From Winogradskyella vincentii (GTDB lineage Bacteria; Bacteroidota; Bacteroidia; Flavobacteriales; Flavobacteriaceae), in assembly GCF_020166345.1 (NCBI RefSeq), contig NZ_JAIUJS010000002.1, positions 62,001 through 126,000 on the forward strand: 64,000 bases of DNA. Direction: 5' to 3'. The position numbers were made by a program, and so were the translations under genes. The notes below the pieces were generated by a model. That model did not search any database. It had not been told where the DNA came from and was given only the letters and a program-made list of their open reading frames with translations. Position 1 is the stretch's first letter. Each line of letters starts with the position of its first letter. Positions 8,867 to 17,359 of this stretch are shown here, in pieces.

Positions 8867-10174
8867 ATGACAAAAATTACCTTTAATTTTAAAAATCTGT
8901 TTGCCTGTTTTGTGATGGCTTCTACGCTTTTATTAGGAGCGCAAGATGAAACAACTGAGTTGCAAACATATACACCAAGTGAACCAATTTGTACACTTCC
9001 TCCAGGTGAATTTACAGGACTAATATCAATTCCTAGAGATCCCGTGACGGCCGCAAAAATGGATGCAGGTGGTACTCCGTGTGCAACTTTTGTAGTAAAT
9101 TATAATGGTTTTACACCAGAAGCTCAGGCAGCATTTCAATATGCAGTAGATATTTGGGCTAACTCAATAGAATCTCCAGTTCCAATTAATTTGAGTGCGA
9201 CATTTGCTTCGCTAGGGCCTGGTGTCTTAGGAAGTGCTGGAGCTGAAACTTATATTACTATTACTTCAGGTGCGCCAGGATCTCAACCAAACACCTTTTA
9301 TCCTGCTGCCTTATGGGAAAAATTAGAAGGTGAAGATAGAAGCCAGTTTGGTGGAACAAACGATATTAGTGCCAATTTTAGTAGTGATACAAATTGGTAT
9401 TATGGTACGGATGCAAATCCACCTGCAAATCAATTCGATTTTGTATCTGTAGTTTTACACGAACTTGGTCATGGACTCGGTTTTGCCGGTTTTGCAAATT
9501 GGGAAGGTGGTTTCCCTGAAGATGAGGGTTCAATTAGATTTAATGGTGCGGCAAGTATTTATGATGCCTTTATAGAAAATGGTTCTGGAGCAGCTATTTT
9601 AAGTTTTCCAGACCCTTCTGCAGCTTTGGCTGATGAATTAGTTGGCAATGATTTATACTGTAATGCACCAACTGCTATTCAACAATTAAATCAAGGTGGT
9701 ACACTTCCTAGGGTTTTTGCTCCTACTTCATGGAATCCAGGGTCAAGTTATAGCCACTGGAATGATTCTACATTCCCTAATGGAGATGTAAACTCATTAA
9801 TGACCTCTGCCATTGGTCCTGGTCAAGCAAATCATAATCCTGGTTTTATTACATTAGGATTCTTTCAAGATATGGGTTGGGGCATTTGTCCAGGAGCATT
9901 ATCTGTGGATGATTTTACAGTTTCTAATGTTAATGTAAGTCCAAATCCATTTGTAGATGAAATCACTGTGACTTTAAATAAAGCCTATAGTGATTCCTTT
10001 GAGTTAAATCTAATAGACATTAACGGTAGATTAATTATGTCTCAAAAAAGTGATGCATCAAATGGTAGACTTACACTTTCAAACTTAAGTGATTTAGATG
10101 ATGCACTTTATTTTGTGAAAATTACTAATTCATCTACAGGAAATAGTATTACTAAAAAAGTAGTAAAAAACTAA
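8867..10174 (+). CDS. T9SS-exported zinc metalloprotease (HExxH)
   Basis: A 435-aa secreted protease. The start at 8867 gives a compact signal peptide (NLFACFVMASTLLLGAQ); an in-frame ATG at 8846 is an alternative. The zinc motif HELGHGLGF is at residues 198-206. The metzincin third His at +10 is absent (Gly208), but a downstream SYSHW (His297) followed by SLMTS resembles the leishmanolysin-like layout in which the third ligand and Met-turn lie far downstream; that assignment is inference. Residues from about 358 (VSPNPF to the end, KKVVKN) form a type A sorting domain for export by the type IX system and surface attachment or release. It is probably a single-gene unit with a strong terminator after it. 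Confidence 0.9.
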   Translation: MTKITFNFKNLFACFVMASTLLLGAQDETTELQTYTPSEPICTLPPGEFTGLISIPRDPVTAAKMDAGGTPCATFVVNYNGFTPEAQAAFQYAVDIWANSIESPVPINLSATFASLGPGVLGSAGAETYITITSGAPGSQPNTFYPAALWEKLEGEDRSQFGGTNDISANFSSDTNWYYGTDANPPANQFDFVSVVLHELGHGLGFAGFANWEGGFPEDEGSIRFNGAASIYDAFIENGSGAAILSFPDPSAALADELVGNDLYCNAPTAIQQLNQGGTLPRVFAPTSWNPGSSYSHWNDSTFPNGDVNSLMTSAIGPGQANHNPGFITLGFFQDMGWGICPGALSVDDFTVSNVNVSPNPFVDEITVTLNKAYSDSFELNLIDINGRLIMSQKSDASNGRLTLSNLSDLDDALYFVKITNSSTGNSITKKVVKN

Positions 10175-10193
10175 ACTAGTTTTATATCATAGT

Positions 10194-10222
10194 AAAAGAG
10201 CAACCAAATTGGTTGCTCTTTT
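10194..10222. terminator. bidirectional terminator between protease and ssb
   Basis: A 12-bp perfect stem (AAAAGAGCAACC / GGTTGCTCTTTT) with loop AAATT lies between two convergent genes, with A/T runs on both sides, so it can stop both transcripts. Confidence 0.9.
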
Positions 10223-10240
10223 TATTTGTGATTAATTTAA

Positions 10241-10573
10241 TTATTTGCCTAACATTAGTAGTTCATTGCATACCACTTCTGTTGTGTAACGTTTCATACC
10301 ATCCTTGTCTTCCCAAGTTCTCGTAGTTAATTTACCTTCTATAGCTACTTCCTTTCCCTTAGTCACATACTTCTCAACTATTTGAGCGGTTTTACCCCAA
10401 GCTACTATATTATGCCATTGTGTATCTGTAACTTTTTCGCCTTGTGAATTTTTGTAACTTTCATTTGTAGCAATTGCAAACTTTGCTAATGTCTTACCTG
10501 ATTCTAAATTGATGATTTCTGGATCGTTTCCTAAATTACCAATCAACTGTACTTTGTTTCTTAATGTGTTCAT
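10241..10573 (-). CDS. ssb: single-stranded DNA-binding protein, short form lacking the acidic tail
   Basis: A 110-aa OB-fold protein with clear SSB sequence (NKVQLIGNLGNDPEI, WHNIVAWGKTAQI, YVTKGKEVAIEGKL). It ends right after the OB fold (NELLMLGK) and lacks the disordered linker and the DDDIPF-like acidic tip that usually recruits repair and replication proteins, so it is probably a secondary SSB rather than the main replication one. The gene is divergent from a zinc-ribbon gene across a 178-bp region that contains phased 10-bp repeats. ATG start with no alternative nearby. Confidence 0.93.
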   Translation of the reverse strand: MNTLRNKVQLIGNLGNDPEIINLESGKTLAKFAIATNESYKNSQGEKVTDTQWHNIVAWGKTAQIVEKYVTKGKEVAIEGKLTTRTWEDKDGMKRYTTEVVCNELLMLGK

Positions 10574-10670
10574 AATTCTAAATTTTAATGTTAAACAGTT
10601 AATACTATCGAGTTCTTATGTTTCGACAATGCAAAGATGAGACGGCTTCCAAATTTTATTCGGTATTTAC

Positions 10671-10710
10671 TTGTTTAAAATCGTTTGTAAATGTTTGTAG
10701 TCGTTTGTAA
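10671..10710. repeat. four helically phased 10-bp repeats in the ssb/zinc-ribbon divergent region
   Basis: Successive decamers TTGTTTAAAA, TCGTTTGTAA, ATGTTTGTAG and TCGTTTGTAA share a nGTTTGTAA core at exactly one helical turn, and a weaker fifth unit (TCGGTTAGGA) follows. The last unit contains the TTTG -33 element of the downstream promoter. The layout suggests an operator for a protein that binds one face of the DNA. Confidence 0.65.
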
Positions 10711-10734
10711 TCGGTTAGGAATTACCTATATTTG
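10704..10734 (+). promoter_or_regulatory. promoter of the zinc-ribbon gene (TTTG-N19-TATATTTG)
   Basis: A textbook Bacteroidota promoter: -33 TTTG at 10704-10707, a 19-bp spacer and -7 TATATTTG at 10727-10734, 17 nt before the ATG. The -33 overlaps the phased repeats. Confidence 0.8.
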
Positions 10735-10751
10735 CAGTAAACAAAGGCTAT

Positions 10752-11102
10752 ATGCAAAAAAACTGTCCAGAGTGTGGAGATAAAATAATTGGAAGAATTG
10801 ACAAAAAGTTTTGTAGTGATGGGTGTAGAAATGCCTATAACAACAGAATAAACAAAGATTCTAAAAACCTTATACGGAATACCAATAATAGACTAAGAAA
10901 AAATTATAGAATTTTAGAACAGCTCAACCCAGATAAAAAAACTAAAACCTCTAGAGCAAAACTTATAGAAAAGGGATTTGACTTTAACTATATAACAAGC
11001 TTATATAAAACAAAAGCCGGGACCATATACTATTTTGTATATGACCAAGGGTATTTACCTTTAGAAAATGATTATTTCGCCCTCGTGAAGCGTAGCGATT
11101 AA
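10752..11102 (+). CDS. zinc-ribbon protein of unknown function (116 aa)
   Basis: The N-terminus holds a treble-clef/zinc-ribbon signature CPECG...KKFCSDGCRNAYNN (residues 4-28), like that of DUF2116-type proteins. The rest is basic and ends in a beta-rich segment (GTIYYFVYDQGYLPL). No catalytic motif is seen. The zinc module and the divergent ssb partner hint at a nucleic-acid role, but this is inference. It has an excellent promoter with repeats that could be a binding site for this protein or another regulator. Its stop overlaps the stop of the convergent CBS gene: the four bases TTAA serve both. Confidence 0.75.
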   Translation: MQKNCPECGDKIIGRIDKKFCSDGCRNAYNNRINKDSKNLIRNTNNRLRKNYRILEQLNPDKKTKTSRAKLIEKGFDFNYITSLYKTKAGTIYYFVYDQGYLPLENDYFALVKRSD

Positions 11103-11584
11103 GAACGGTTTTTAACCGTACTATTCCAGTTTTCACCTTTTAGTTCTAGTGCAGCTTTTAGTATATCCTTCTGACTTATTTGTCCTATTAACTTACCATT
11201 CTCAACTATTGGAAATCGTCTTCTTTTTGAGTTTAGGAATTTATTTGCTGCATCAAAAACATCCATATTACCATCAATGGTCTCAACATTTGTAACCATG
11301 CGTTTTTCAACATTATCATGGTCGAGTGGCATATTATAATAACGGCTTTCGCTTAATTGTTTTAAACAGTCACCTTCAGAAATAATACCAACCAGTTCCT
11401 GTTTATTATTTACAACAGGTCCACCTGATATTTTATACTTAATTAGAGATTCTACAACTTCTTGTACAGATTGATCTGGTCTAAATGTAATTAAACTGGT
11501 CGTCATGTAATCTCTTACTTTTAACGCTACTGGTGCAGCAACATTTTGTTGCTTACGCGATCCTTGAAAACTTTTAATGCCCAT
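11099..11584 (-). CDS. CBS-domain pair protein
   Basis: A 161-aa cytoplasmic protein made of two CBS domains (about residues 22-80 and 90-152) with the usual D-x-V-x-E-V and GIISEGD / GQISQKD turns. CBS pairs bind adenosine nucleotides such as AMP, ATP or SAM and act as energy or ligand sensors. No attached catalytic or transport domain is present, so the partner is unknown. A Gln/Arg/Lys-rich N-terminal tail precedes the first domain. The gene is convergent with the zinc-ribbon gene and shares its stop bases with it. Confidence 0.88.
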   Translation of the reverse strand: MGIKSFQGSRKQQNVAAPVALKVRDYMTTSLITFRPDQSVQEVVESLIKYKISGGPVVNNKQELVGIISEGDCLKQLSESRYYNMPLDHDNVEKRMVTNVETIDGNMDVFDAANKFLNSKRRRFPIVENGKLIGQISQKDILKAALELKGENWNSTVKNRS

Positions 11585-11669
11585 AACCTCAAAATTTTAG
11601 AGTTACTTTTAAAGTTACAGAAAATTAATCATTCAGCAAAATTGCTCGGATAACCAACATTTTAAACCC

Positions 11670-11677
11670 TATTTTTG
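11670..11677 (+). promoter_or_regulatory. -7 box for the YeeZ-like gene
   Basis: TATTTTTG matches TAnnTTTG and is 22 nt before the TTG start at 11700, which supports that unusual start codon. Confidence 0.55.
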
Positions 11678-11699
11678 TTAAATTAATCTTCAGAAAACA

Positions 11700-12506
11700 T
11701 TGATAAAACAAGTAAGTGTAATTGGTTGTGGTTGGTTGGGGTTCCCTCTCGGAATTGCTTTGGTTAACAAAGGAATTACAGTAAAAGGTTCTACAACTTC
11801 TAATGAGAAATTAAAACGGTTAAGGTCAAACAACATTTTCCCCTTTGCAATCAAACTAACTGAAGATAGAATATTGGGTGATATTAATAGCTTTCTTGAA
11901 CATAGTGACTTACTTATCATAAATGTTCCACCAGGATTAAGAAAGCATCCAAATAAAAATCATATCGCCGAAATTTCTCAATTGATTGAATCAATAATTA
12001 AAAATCAAATCCAGAAAGTTATTTACATAGGCTCTACTTCAGTATTTAAAGATGAAAGTAACATACCTATTATTGGTTCTAATTTCAAGCCCAATAATTA
12101 TGAAATCGCTAAACAACTCATAGAAATCGAAAATCTCTTAATGAGCAATAGTTATTTTAAAACTACCATAATAAGATTTGGAGGACTAATTGATGAAAAT
12201 CGTCATCCAGGAAATTTCCTGTCAGGCAGATCTGGTGTTAAAAACCCCAAAGCACCAATTAACCTAATCCATAAAGAAGATTGTATTGATATCATTGCCC
12301 AAATAATTGAAAAGCAAATTTTTGATACAGTAATCAATGCAGTCTATCCAGCTCATCCCACAAGAAAATCCTATTACACCTCATATTCAAAAGACAACAA
12401 TTTACCACCACCAAAGTTTGAAAATACAGCAACAAGCAAAGGAAAAATTGTAGAGAGTGAAAAACTGGTACAGCTTTTGAGCTACAAGTTTAAACATGCG
12501 CTATAG
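11700..12506 (+). CDS. YeeZ-like NAD(P)-binding SDR-type epimerase/dehydratase
   Basis: A 268-aa Rossmann-fold protein with the dinucleotide-binding motif GCGWLG at residues 9-14. The body (NVPPGLR, YIGSTSVF, IRFGGLI) resembles E. coli YeeZ and atypical extended SDR proteins. The catalytic YxxxK of classical SDRs appears as NYEIAKQ. The substrate is unknown. The start is TTG: no ATG is available in frame before the Rossmann motif, and a -7 box lies 22 nt upstream. It is likely monocistronic, with a 68-bp gap to the TPR gene. Confidence 0.8.
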   Translation: MIKQVSVIGCGWLGFPLGIALVNKGITVKGSTTSNEKLKRLRSNNIFPFAIKLTEDRILGDINSFLEHSDLLIINVPPGLRKHPNKNHIAEISQLIESIIKNQIQKVIYIGSTSVFKDESNIPIIGSNFKPNNYEIAKQLIEIENLLMSNSYFKTTIIRFGGLIDENRHPGNFLSGRSGVKNPKAPINLIHKEDCIDIIAQIIEKQIFDTVINAVYPAHPTRKSYYTSYSKDNNLPPPKFENTATSKGKIVESEKLVQLLSYKFKHAL

Positions 12507-12574
12507 AAATTAATAGAATTTTAAGGTCATTTACCATTAATTTTTATAGTTTTAGCGCCTAAAATTAATTAATA

Positions 12575-13282
12575 ATGAAACAGACTACAATTGCATTGAT
12601 GTTATTATTTTCAATTAGCATTTTTGCACAAGGTAATGACGGATTAAAAGCTCACTACGAGACTTACTACAAACAAATGAAAAAGCAAGGTGATGTACAA
12701 GGTATAATTAGTGCCTTAACACACTTAAATGTATTAGAACCTAATGTTGCAAGGCAAGATACACTGGCTTATCTTTATCTTTCTGAAGGTAAATATGTCC
12801 AAGCCTTAAATACAATCGGTGTTGAAAAAAATGCGACGGATTCAGACATGAATGTCGAAGTAAAAGCTCTAGCACTAAAAAATCTTAATCAGCCAAAAAT
12901 GGCTTTAGAGCATTATGAAGAGCTCTATAAAAGAGACCCAAATCCTTATTTAGCATATGATATGGCTGATATGAAAATTCAAATCAATGATCTTGCCGGT
13001 GCAAGAACAAACATTGAATACGGTTTGGCAAATTCTAAAGAAGATCAGAAAAGAGCATTTTACGAAACACAACAACCTTATGAGACTTCTTTAAAGGCTG
13101 CTTTTTTATGCCTAAAGGGACTATTATCTTTTACTGAAAATAAAACTGCAAATATAGATACGGCTTTAAAATTAATGAACGATGCCTTAGCTATCGACCC
13201 TAATTTTAACCTTGCTAAGGTGAGTAGACAAGCATTAGAATCTCAAAAAGCACAACTTGCTGCTGAGGCAAATAAAAACTAA
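12575..13282 (+). CDS. exported tetratricopeptide-repeat protein
   Basis: A 235-aa protein with a signal peptide (residues 1-19, MKQTTIALMLLFSISIFAQ). The mature part is helical, with TPR-like repeats (DTLAYLYLSEGKYVQALNTI, ALKNLNQPKMALEHYEELY, and a C-terminal ALKLMNDALAIDPNFNLAK), so it is probably a periplasmic scaffold or adaptor. No catalytic motif. It is followed by a strong bidirectional terminator shared with the convergent M13 peptidase gene. Specific role unknown. Confidence 0.85.
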   Translation: MKQTTIALMLLFSISIFAQGNDGLKAHYETYYKQMKKQGDVQGIISALTHLNVLEPNVARQDTLAYLYLSEGKYVQALNTIGVEKNATDSDMNVEVKALALKNLNQPKMALEHYEELYKRDPNPYLAYDMADMKIQINDLAGARTNIEYGLANSKEDQKRAFYETQQPYETSLKAAFLCLKGLLSFTENKTANIDTALKLMNDALAIDPNFNLAKVSRQALESQKAQLAAEANKN

Positions 13283-13284
13283 TT

Positions 13285-13300
13285 GCTATAAATTTATAGC
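13285..13300. repeat. 16-bp perfect palindrome beside the terminator
   Basis: GCTATAAATTTATAGC directly follows the TPR gene stop and precedes the terminator stem by 2 bp. It may add to termination or RNA 3'-end stability. Confidence 0.5.
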
Positions 13301-13302
13301 AT

Positions 13303-13334
13303 AAAAAAATGCGACCGGTTGGTCGCATTTTTTT
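13303..13334. terminator. bidirectional terminator between TPR and M13 peptidase genes
   Basis: A 14-bp perfect stem (AAAAAAATGCGACC / GGTCGCATTTTTTT) with a GGTT loop lies between convergent genes. Confidence 0.93.
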
Positions 13335-13342
13335 GTTTGGTA

Positions 13343-15406
13343 TTACCAAATTCTAACTCGTTCTTCAGGTGGGAGATACATCTTATCCCCTTCTTTAATA
13401 TCAAATGCTTCATAGAAAGCATCTATGTTTTTAAGAGGCTGTACAGCTCTCACTTGTCCAGGTGAATGTGGATCTGTCATAATCTGATTTCTCAAAGCAT
13501 CATCTCTTGTCAATGTTCTCCAAACCGTAGCCCAAGACATAAAGAAACGTTGCTCAGCAGTAAATCCATCAATATCATCTGGTCTTCCATTTTCTTCAAA
13601 GAATAATTGTAATCCATCATAGGCACCCAATACTCCACCAAGGTCTCCAATATTCTCTCCCAAAGTAAAAGGACCATTAATATATACGCTATCTAATACT
13701 TCAATAGCAGAGTATTGATCAGCTAATGCCTTACCTCTTTTTTCAAATTCAGCTAAATCTTCTGGTGTCCACCAGTTGTTTACATTTCCATCTGCATCAA
13801 AACGAGCACCAGAATCATCAAATGCATGAGAAATTTCATGACCTATTACAGCACCAATACCTCCATAATTTACAGCTTCATCTGCTGTATAGTTATAAAA
13901 TGGCGGTTGTAAAATCGCTGCAGGGAATACAATTTCATTATTAATTGGATTGAAATACGCATTTACAGTTTGTGGTGACATTCCCCAACGTTTTTTATCT
14001 ATTGGTTCATTGATTTCACTAAGGTTATCTTTTTGTTGCCACTCTAATACTGCCATCATATTTTCAGTATAAGAATTACCTTCTTTAATCTGCATTTCTG
14101 AATAATCTCTCCACTCATCTGGGTAAGCAATTTTTACTGTAAACTTATCAAGCTTTTCAATTGCTTTCTTTTTAGTCTCTGGTGTCATCCATTCTAACTT
14201 TTCAATTCTATTTTGAAACGCAGTAATAACATTAGCTATCATTTTTTCTGCTTTCTCCTTAGCTTCTGGTGGAAATTTAGCTTGTACATACAACTGACCA
14301 ATAGCCTCACCTACTGTACCATCAACAGTACCTAGAGCACGCTCGTCGGCAGGTCTCATAGCTTTAGATCCATTTAAAGTTTTACCATAGAATTCCCAAT
14401 TTACCTTTTCAATTTCAGGACTTAAATACCGTGCAGCATCATCTAAAGTTCTCCATGTTATTAAGGTTTTTATATCCTCAATAGATGTATTGTTTAAAAA
14501 GTCATTCATTGCAACCATATACTTCGGTTGCATTACCATTATGGTGTCTATTTGCTTTTCAATTCCCATATCATCAATCATCTTGGACCAATTGATGCTT
14601 GGAGCCATAGCTTGAAGTTCAGCTACAGTTCTTGGGTTATTCATGTTTCTAATATCTCTTCTTGCAACCTTATCTAACCTTGGCTCTGCCAATTGTGTTT
14701 CTAATTTCAAAATCAATTCAGACGCTGCTTTTGCATCTTCTTCAGTATAGTCTATATACTGCAACATTTTAGTGATATGCGCTTTGTATTGCTCTCTTAT
14801 TTCCTTGTTCTTATCGTCTTGTTCAAGGTAATAATCACGTTGTAACCCAAGACCTCCAGGAGCCACCCAACACGTATTCATTGTACTGTTGTTTAAATCT
14901 GGTCCTGCGCCTAAGCCAGCAAAAGGTATTGAAACACCAAGGTTCGTCGCTGCTAATACTTGTAAGTCTTCAACAGAATTAACCCCTTTTATTGCTTCTA
15001 AATAAGGTTTTAAAGGTTTTACACCTGCCTCTGCCCTAGCAACAGTGTCTAATTCAGATTCAAATATCAATAGTGCTTTTTTCTGATCTGAACCTTCTTT
15101 GTAGGTTCCTAACTCTTTTGACGTATTAATAATTTCTAGTACGTCTGCTCTAGTAGATTTACGTAATACACCAAATCCTCCCCAACGAGATTCGTCATCT
15201 GGGATTGTGTTAGTTTTCATCCAGGTTCCATTAACGTAATTGTAAAAATCTTCTTTAGGACTAACTGAAGTGTCCATGTTTTCTAATACAATTCCTGGGA
15301 TTTTTTCTGCCATTGCAGTGTCCTTGTTGGCCTCTTCCTTACATGCAACAATAGTAAAGAAAGCCAATACTGATATCGCTAGTACGCGACTTAGATTGGT
15401 ATTCAT
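13343..15406 (-). CDS. M13-family (neprilysin/PepO-like) metallopeptidase lipoprotein
   Basis: A 687-aa zinc endopeptidase that cleaves oligopeptides. The zinc motif HEISH is at residues 523-527 in the family context VIGHEISHAFDD, and the third ligand lies in ENIGDLGG near residue 584. NAYFNP and a C-terminal ERVRIW, which replaces the usual PxxxCRVW, are further family marks. A signal peptide ends in a lipobox (VAC, Cys22), so it is membrane-anchored and probably periplasmic or surface-exposed. Length is normal. The gene is likely transcribed alone. Confidence 0.95.
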   Translation of the reverse strand: MNTNLSRVLAISVLAFFTIVACKEEANKDTAMAEKIPGIVLENMDTSVSPKEDFYNYVNGTWMKTNTIPDDESRWGGFGVLRKSTRADVLEIINTSKELGTYKEGSDQKKALLIFESELDTVARAEAGVKPLKPYLEAIKGVNSVEDLQVLAATNLGVSIPFAGLGAGPDLNNSTMNTCWVAPGGLGLQRDYYLEQDDKNKEIREQYKAHITKMLQYIDYTEEDAKAASELILKLETQLAEPRLDKVARRDIRNMNNPRTVAELQAMAPSINWSKMIDDMGIEKQIDTIMVMQPKYMVAMNDFLNNTSIEDIKTLITWRTLDDAARYLSPEIEKVNWEFYGKTLNGSKAMRPADERALGTVDGTVGEAIGQLYVQAKFPPEAKEKAEKMIANVITAFQNRIEKLEWMTPETKKKAIEKLDKFTVKIAYPDEWRDYSEMQIKEGNSYTENMMAVLEWQQKDNLSEINEPIDKKRWGMSPQTVNAYFNPINNEIVFPAAILQPPFYNYTADEAVNYGGIGAVIGHEISHAFDDSGARFDADGNVNNWWTPEDLAEFEKRGKALADQYSAIEVLDSVYINGPFTLGENIGDLGGVLGAYDGLQLFFEENGRPDDIDGFTAEQRFFMSWATVWRTLTRDDALRNQIMTDPHSPGQVRAVQPLKNIDAFYEAFDIKEGDKMYLPPEERVRIW

Positions 15407-15499
15407 AAATGTAGTTTTAATTAATTCGAATTAACTATAATTATTAATAAGACTTCTTTTGGCTGTAAATGTTACAAACTGCTAGGACTTTAACTTAAT

Positions 15500-16033
15500 C
15501 TAAAAATTATCAGAAGTGATTTTATCGTAAAGATCCCGCTCTAATTTTTTATTGATCTGAAAATTTAAATTAGACATTGCCACAAAAACAGCTTTTAAAC
15601 TTTGCGTTTTCTCCTCACCATCTATATTGTCTAAAGTTAAATTTGCATTAAGCCTTAATAAAGCTGTTTCTATTATTACCACACGCGAAACTATAGGGTT
15701 AGTCTGCAAATCTTCTGGGATTGTCGATTTAAATTTCTCGACAAAATCAATTAGTAATTGCGCTTCACTATCAAAAAAAGACAGATCCGCTTTCTTCAAA
15801 TAACTTACTTGAATAGCAAGCTCCTGATATTTCTCCCAATTAGCAACAGCCTTTTCAGCCTCTTCGCTCAATACATAATCTGTGTATTCAAAACCGTCAA
15901 TAGTTTTCTGTGTGATTTTCTCATCTTTCTTTTGCTCATCAATTGGTTCAGTAGTGGAATCGGTATCAGCAGATTCTCCACAACCTACCAATATAAACAT
16001 GAAGAAATTTAAGTATAGAAAAACTGATTTCAT
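15500..16033 (-). CDS. putative lipoprotein of unknown function (177 aa)
   Basis: A short signal peptide ends in LVGC (Cys18), followed by an acidic linker rich in Asp, Glu and Thr (GESADTDSTTEPIDEQ). The rest is predicted mostly helical (EEAEKAVANWEKYQELAIQ, LLIDFVEKFKSTI). I recognise no family. It lies 94 bp upstream of the M13 peptidase gene on the same strand, so co-transcription is possible. Confidence 0.75.
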   Translation of the reverse strand: MKSVFLYLNFFMFILVGCGESADTDSTTEPIDEQKKDEKITQKTIDGFEYTDYVLSEEAEKAVANWEKYQELAIQVSYLKKADLSFFDSEAQLLIDFVEKFKSTIPEDLQTNPIVSRVVIIETALLRLNANLTLDNIDGEEKTQSLKAVFVAMSNLNFQINKKLERDLYDKITSDNF

Positions 16034-16170
16034 ATAGATTTTAAATGATTGTAAATATAATTAAACTATAATTTGCCTTTTATAGTATTAACAGAAAATA
16101 ACAATTAACATATTCGTAATTATTGTCTCTTTTTTGACATTTAATTAATTATTAATGAAGTAATTCTTGT

Positions 16171-16178
16171 TATTTTTG
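16171..16178 (+). promoter_or_regulatory. -7 box for threonine dehydrogenase gene
   Basis: TATTTTTG fits TAnnTTTG and lies 20 nt before the ATG at 16199. Confidence 0.6.
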
Positions 16179-16198
16179 ACAATACTTAAATTTATACA

Positions 16199-17155
16199 AT
16201 GTCTTCTAAAATTCTAATTATTGGTGCATGTGGGCAAATTGGTACCGAACTGACCACTAAATTGCGAGAAACTTATGGTACCAATAATGTTATTGCAAGT
16301 GATATTAATACCAGAAATTTAGATTTAGTAAACTCCGGACCTTTTGAAATTATTGATGCAAAAAACTTTAATGCCATTAAAGATTGCTGCAAAAATTATA
16401 ATATAGACACCATCTATTTAATGGCCGCACTATTAAGTGCAACTGGAGAGAAATACCCAATGGAAGCTTGGGATCTAAATATGAATTCTCTTTTTCATGT
16501 TCTCAACCTAGCAAAAGGCGGAACCATAAAGAGGGTTTATTGGCCTAGTAGTATCGCTGTTTTTGGACCTACTACACCGCGTGAAAATACACCTCAACAT
16601 ACCATTTGCGAACCAACAACGGTCTATGGTATTACCAAACAAGTTGGTGAACGTTGGTGTGAATACTATCATAATAAATATGGTGTTGACGTACGCAGTT
16701 TACGTTATCCTGGTATAATTAGCTATAAGGCAATGCCAGGTGGTGGTACTACAGATTACGCAGTTGAAATTTATCATGATGCAATTATAAAAGGAAAATA
16801 CGAGTGTTTTCTATCTGAAAATACGAGCTTACCAATGATGTTTATGGATGATGCCATTAAGGCAACTATAGATTTGATGGAAGCGCCTTCGGAAAATATA
16901 TCCATAAGATCATCTTACAATTTATCAGCTCTTTCCTTTACACCAAATGATGTTTTTGAAAGTATTAAAGCGCATATGCCAAGTTTTAAGATAAATTATA
17001 AACCAGACTTCAGACAAGCTATTGCAGATAGTTGGCCATCTTCAATTGATGACAGAAAAGCTAGAGAAGATTGGAACTGGAAACATAGTTATGATTTAGA
17101 TGCAATGACCGAAGTAATGCTAAAAGAGCTTCATAACAAATACAAAAATATCTAA
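16199..17155 (+). CDS. L-threonine 3-dehydrogenase, SDR (GalE-like) type
   Basis: An NAD-dependent enzyme that oxidises L-threonine to 2-amino-3-oxobutyrate, the first step of threonine breakdown to glycine and acetyl-CoA. It is the short-chain (epimerase-like) form known from Flavobacterium frigidimaris, not the zinc-dependent Tdh. Evidence: Rossmann motif GACGQIG at 9-15, Ser117/Ser118 in WPSSIAVFGP, and catalytic Tyr143-x3-Lys147 (TVYGITK). The GGTTDYAVEIY segment is also typical. The length of 318 aa is normal. It ends at a terminator shared with the convergent tRNA-Asn gene. Confidence 0.9.
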   Translation: MSSKILIIGACGQIGTELTTKLRETYGTNNVIASDINTRNLDLVNSGPFEIIDAKNFNAIKDCCKNYNIDTIYLMAALLSATGEKYPMEAWDLNMNSLFHVLNLAKGGTIKRVYWPSSIAVFGPTTPRENTPQHTICEPTTVYGITKQVGERWCEYYHNKYGVDVRSLRYPGIISYKAMPGGGTTDYAVEIYHDAIIKGKYECFLSENTSLPMMFMDDAIKATIDLMEAPSENISIRSSYNLSALSFTPNDVFESIKAHMPSFKINYKPDFRQAIADSWPSSIDDRKAREDWNWKHSYDLDAMTEVMLKELHNKYKNI

Positions 17156-17157
17156 AC

Positions 17158-17189
17158 AAAAAAACCACTCAAATTGAGTGGTTTTTTTT
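17158..17189. terminator. bidirectional terminator between threonine dehydrogenase and tRNA-Asn
   Basis: A core CCACTC/GAGTGG stem extended by seven A-T pairs (17158-17170 with 17176-17189) and an AAATT loop. It is T-rich on both exits. Confidence 0.92.
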
Positions 17190-17190
17190 G

Positions 17191-17264
17191 CTCCTCAGGT
17201 TGGGCTCGAACCAACGACCCTCTGATTAACAGTCAGATGCTCTAACCAACTGAGCTACTGAGGA
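17191..17264 (-). tRNA. tRNA-Asn (anticodon GTT)
   Basis: On the minus strand the acceptor stem TCCTCAG/CTGAGGA (7 bp), D-arm AGCTCAGTTGGTTAGAGC, anticodon arm TCTGA-CTGTTAA-TCAGA (anticodon GTT) and T-arm with GGTTCGAGCC all fold as a standard cloverleaf of 74 nt including discriminator G. The CCA end is not encoded (the genome reads GCA), so it must be added by nucleotidyltransferase. Confidence 0.97.
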
Positions 17265-17359
17265 AGGTTATCTTTTACAATAGCGAGCGCAAATATAAAT
17301 TATTTTTTAATCTCTACAATATGAAATATTAATTTTTTGAGCTTACTCAACTAAATATT

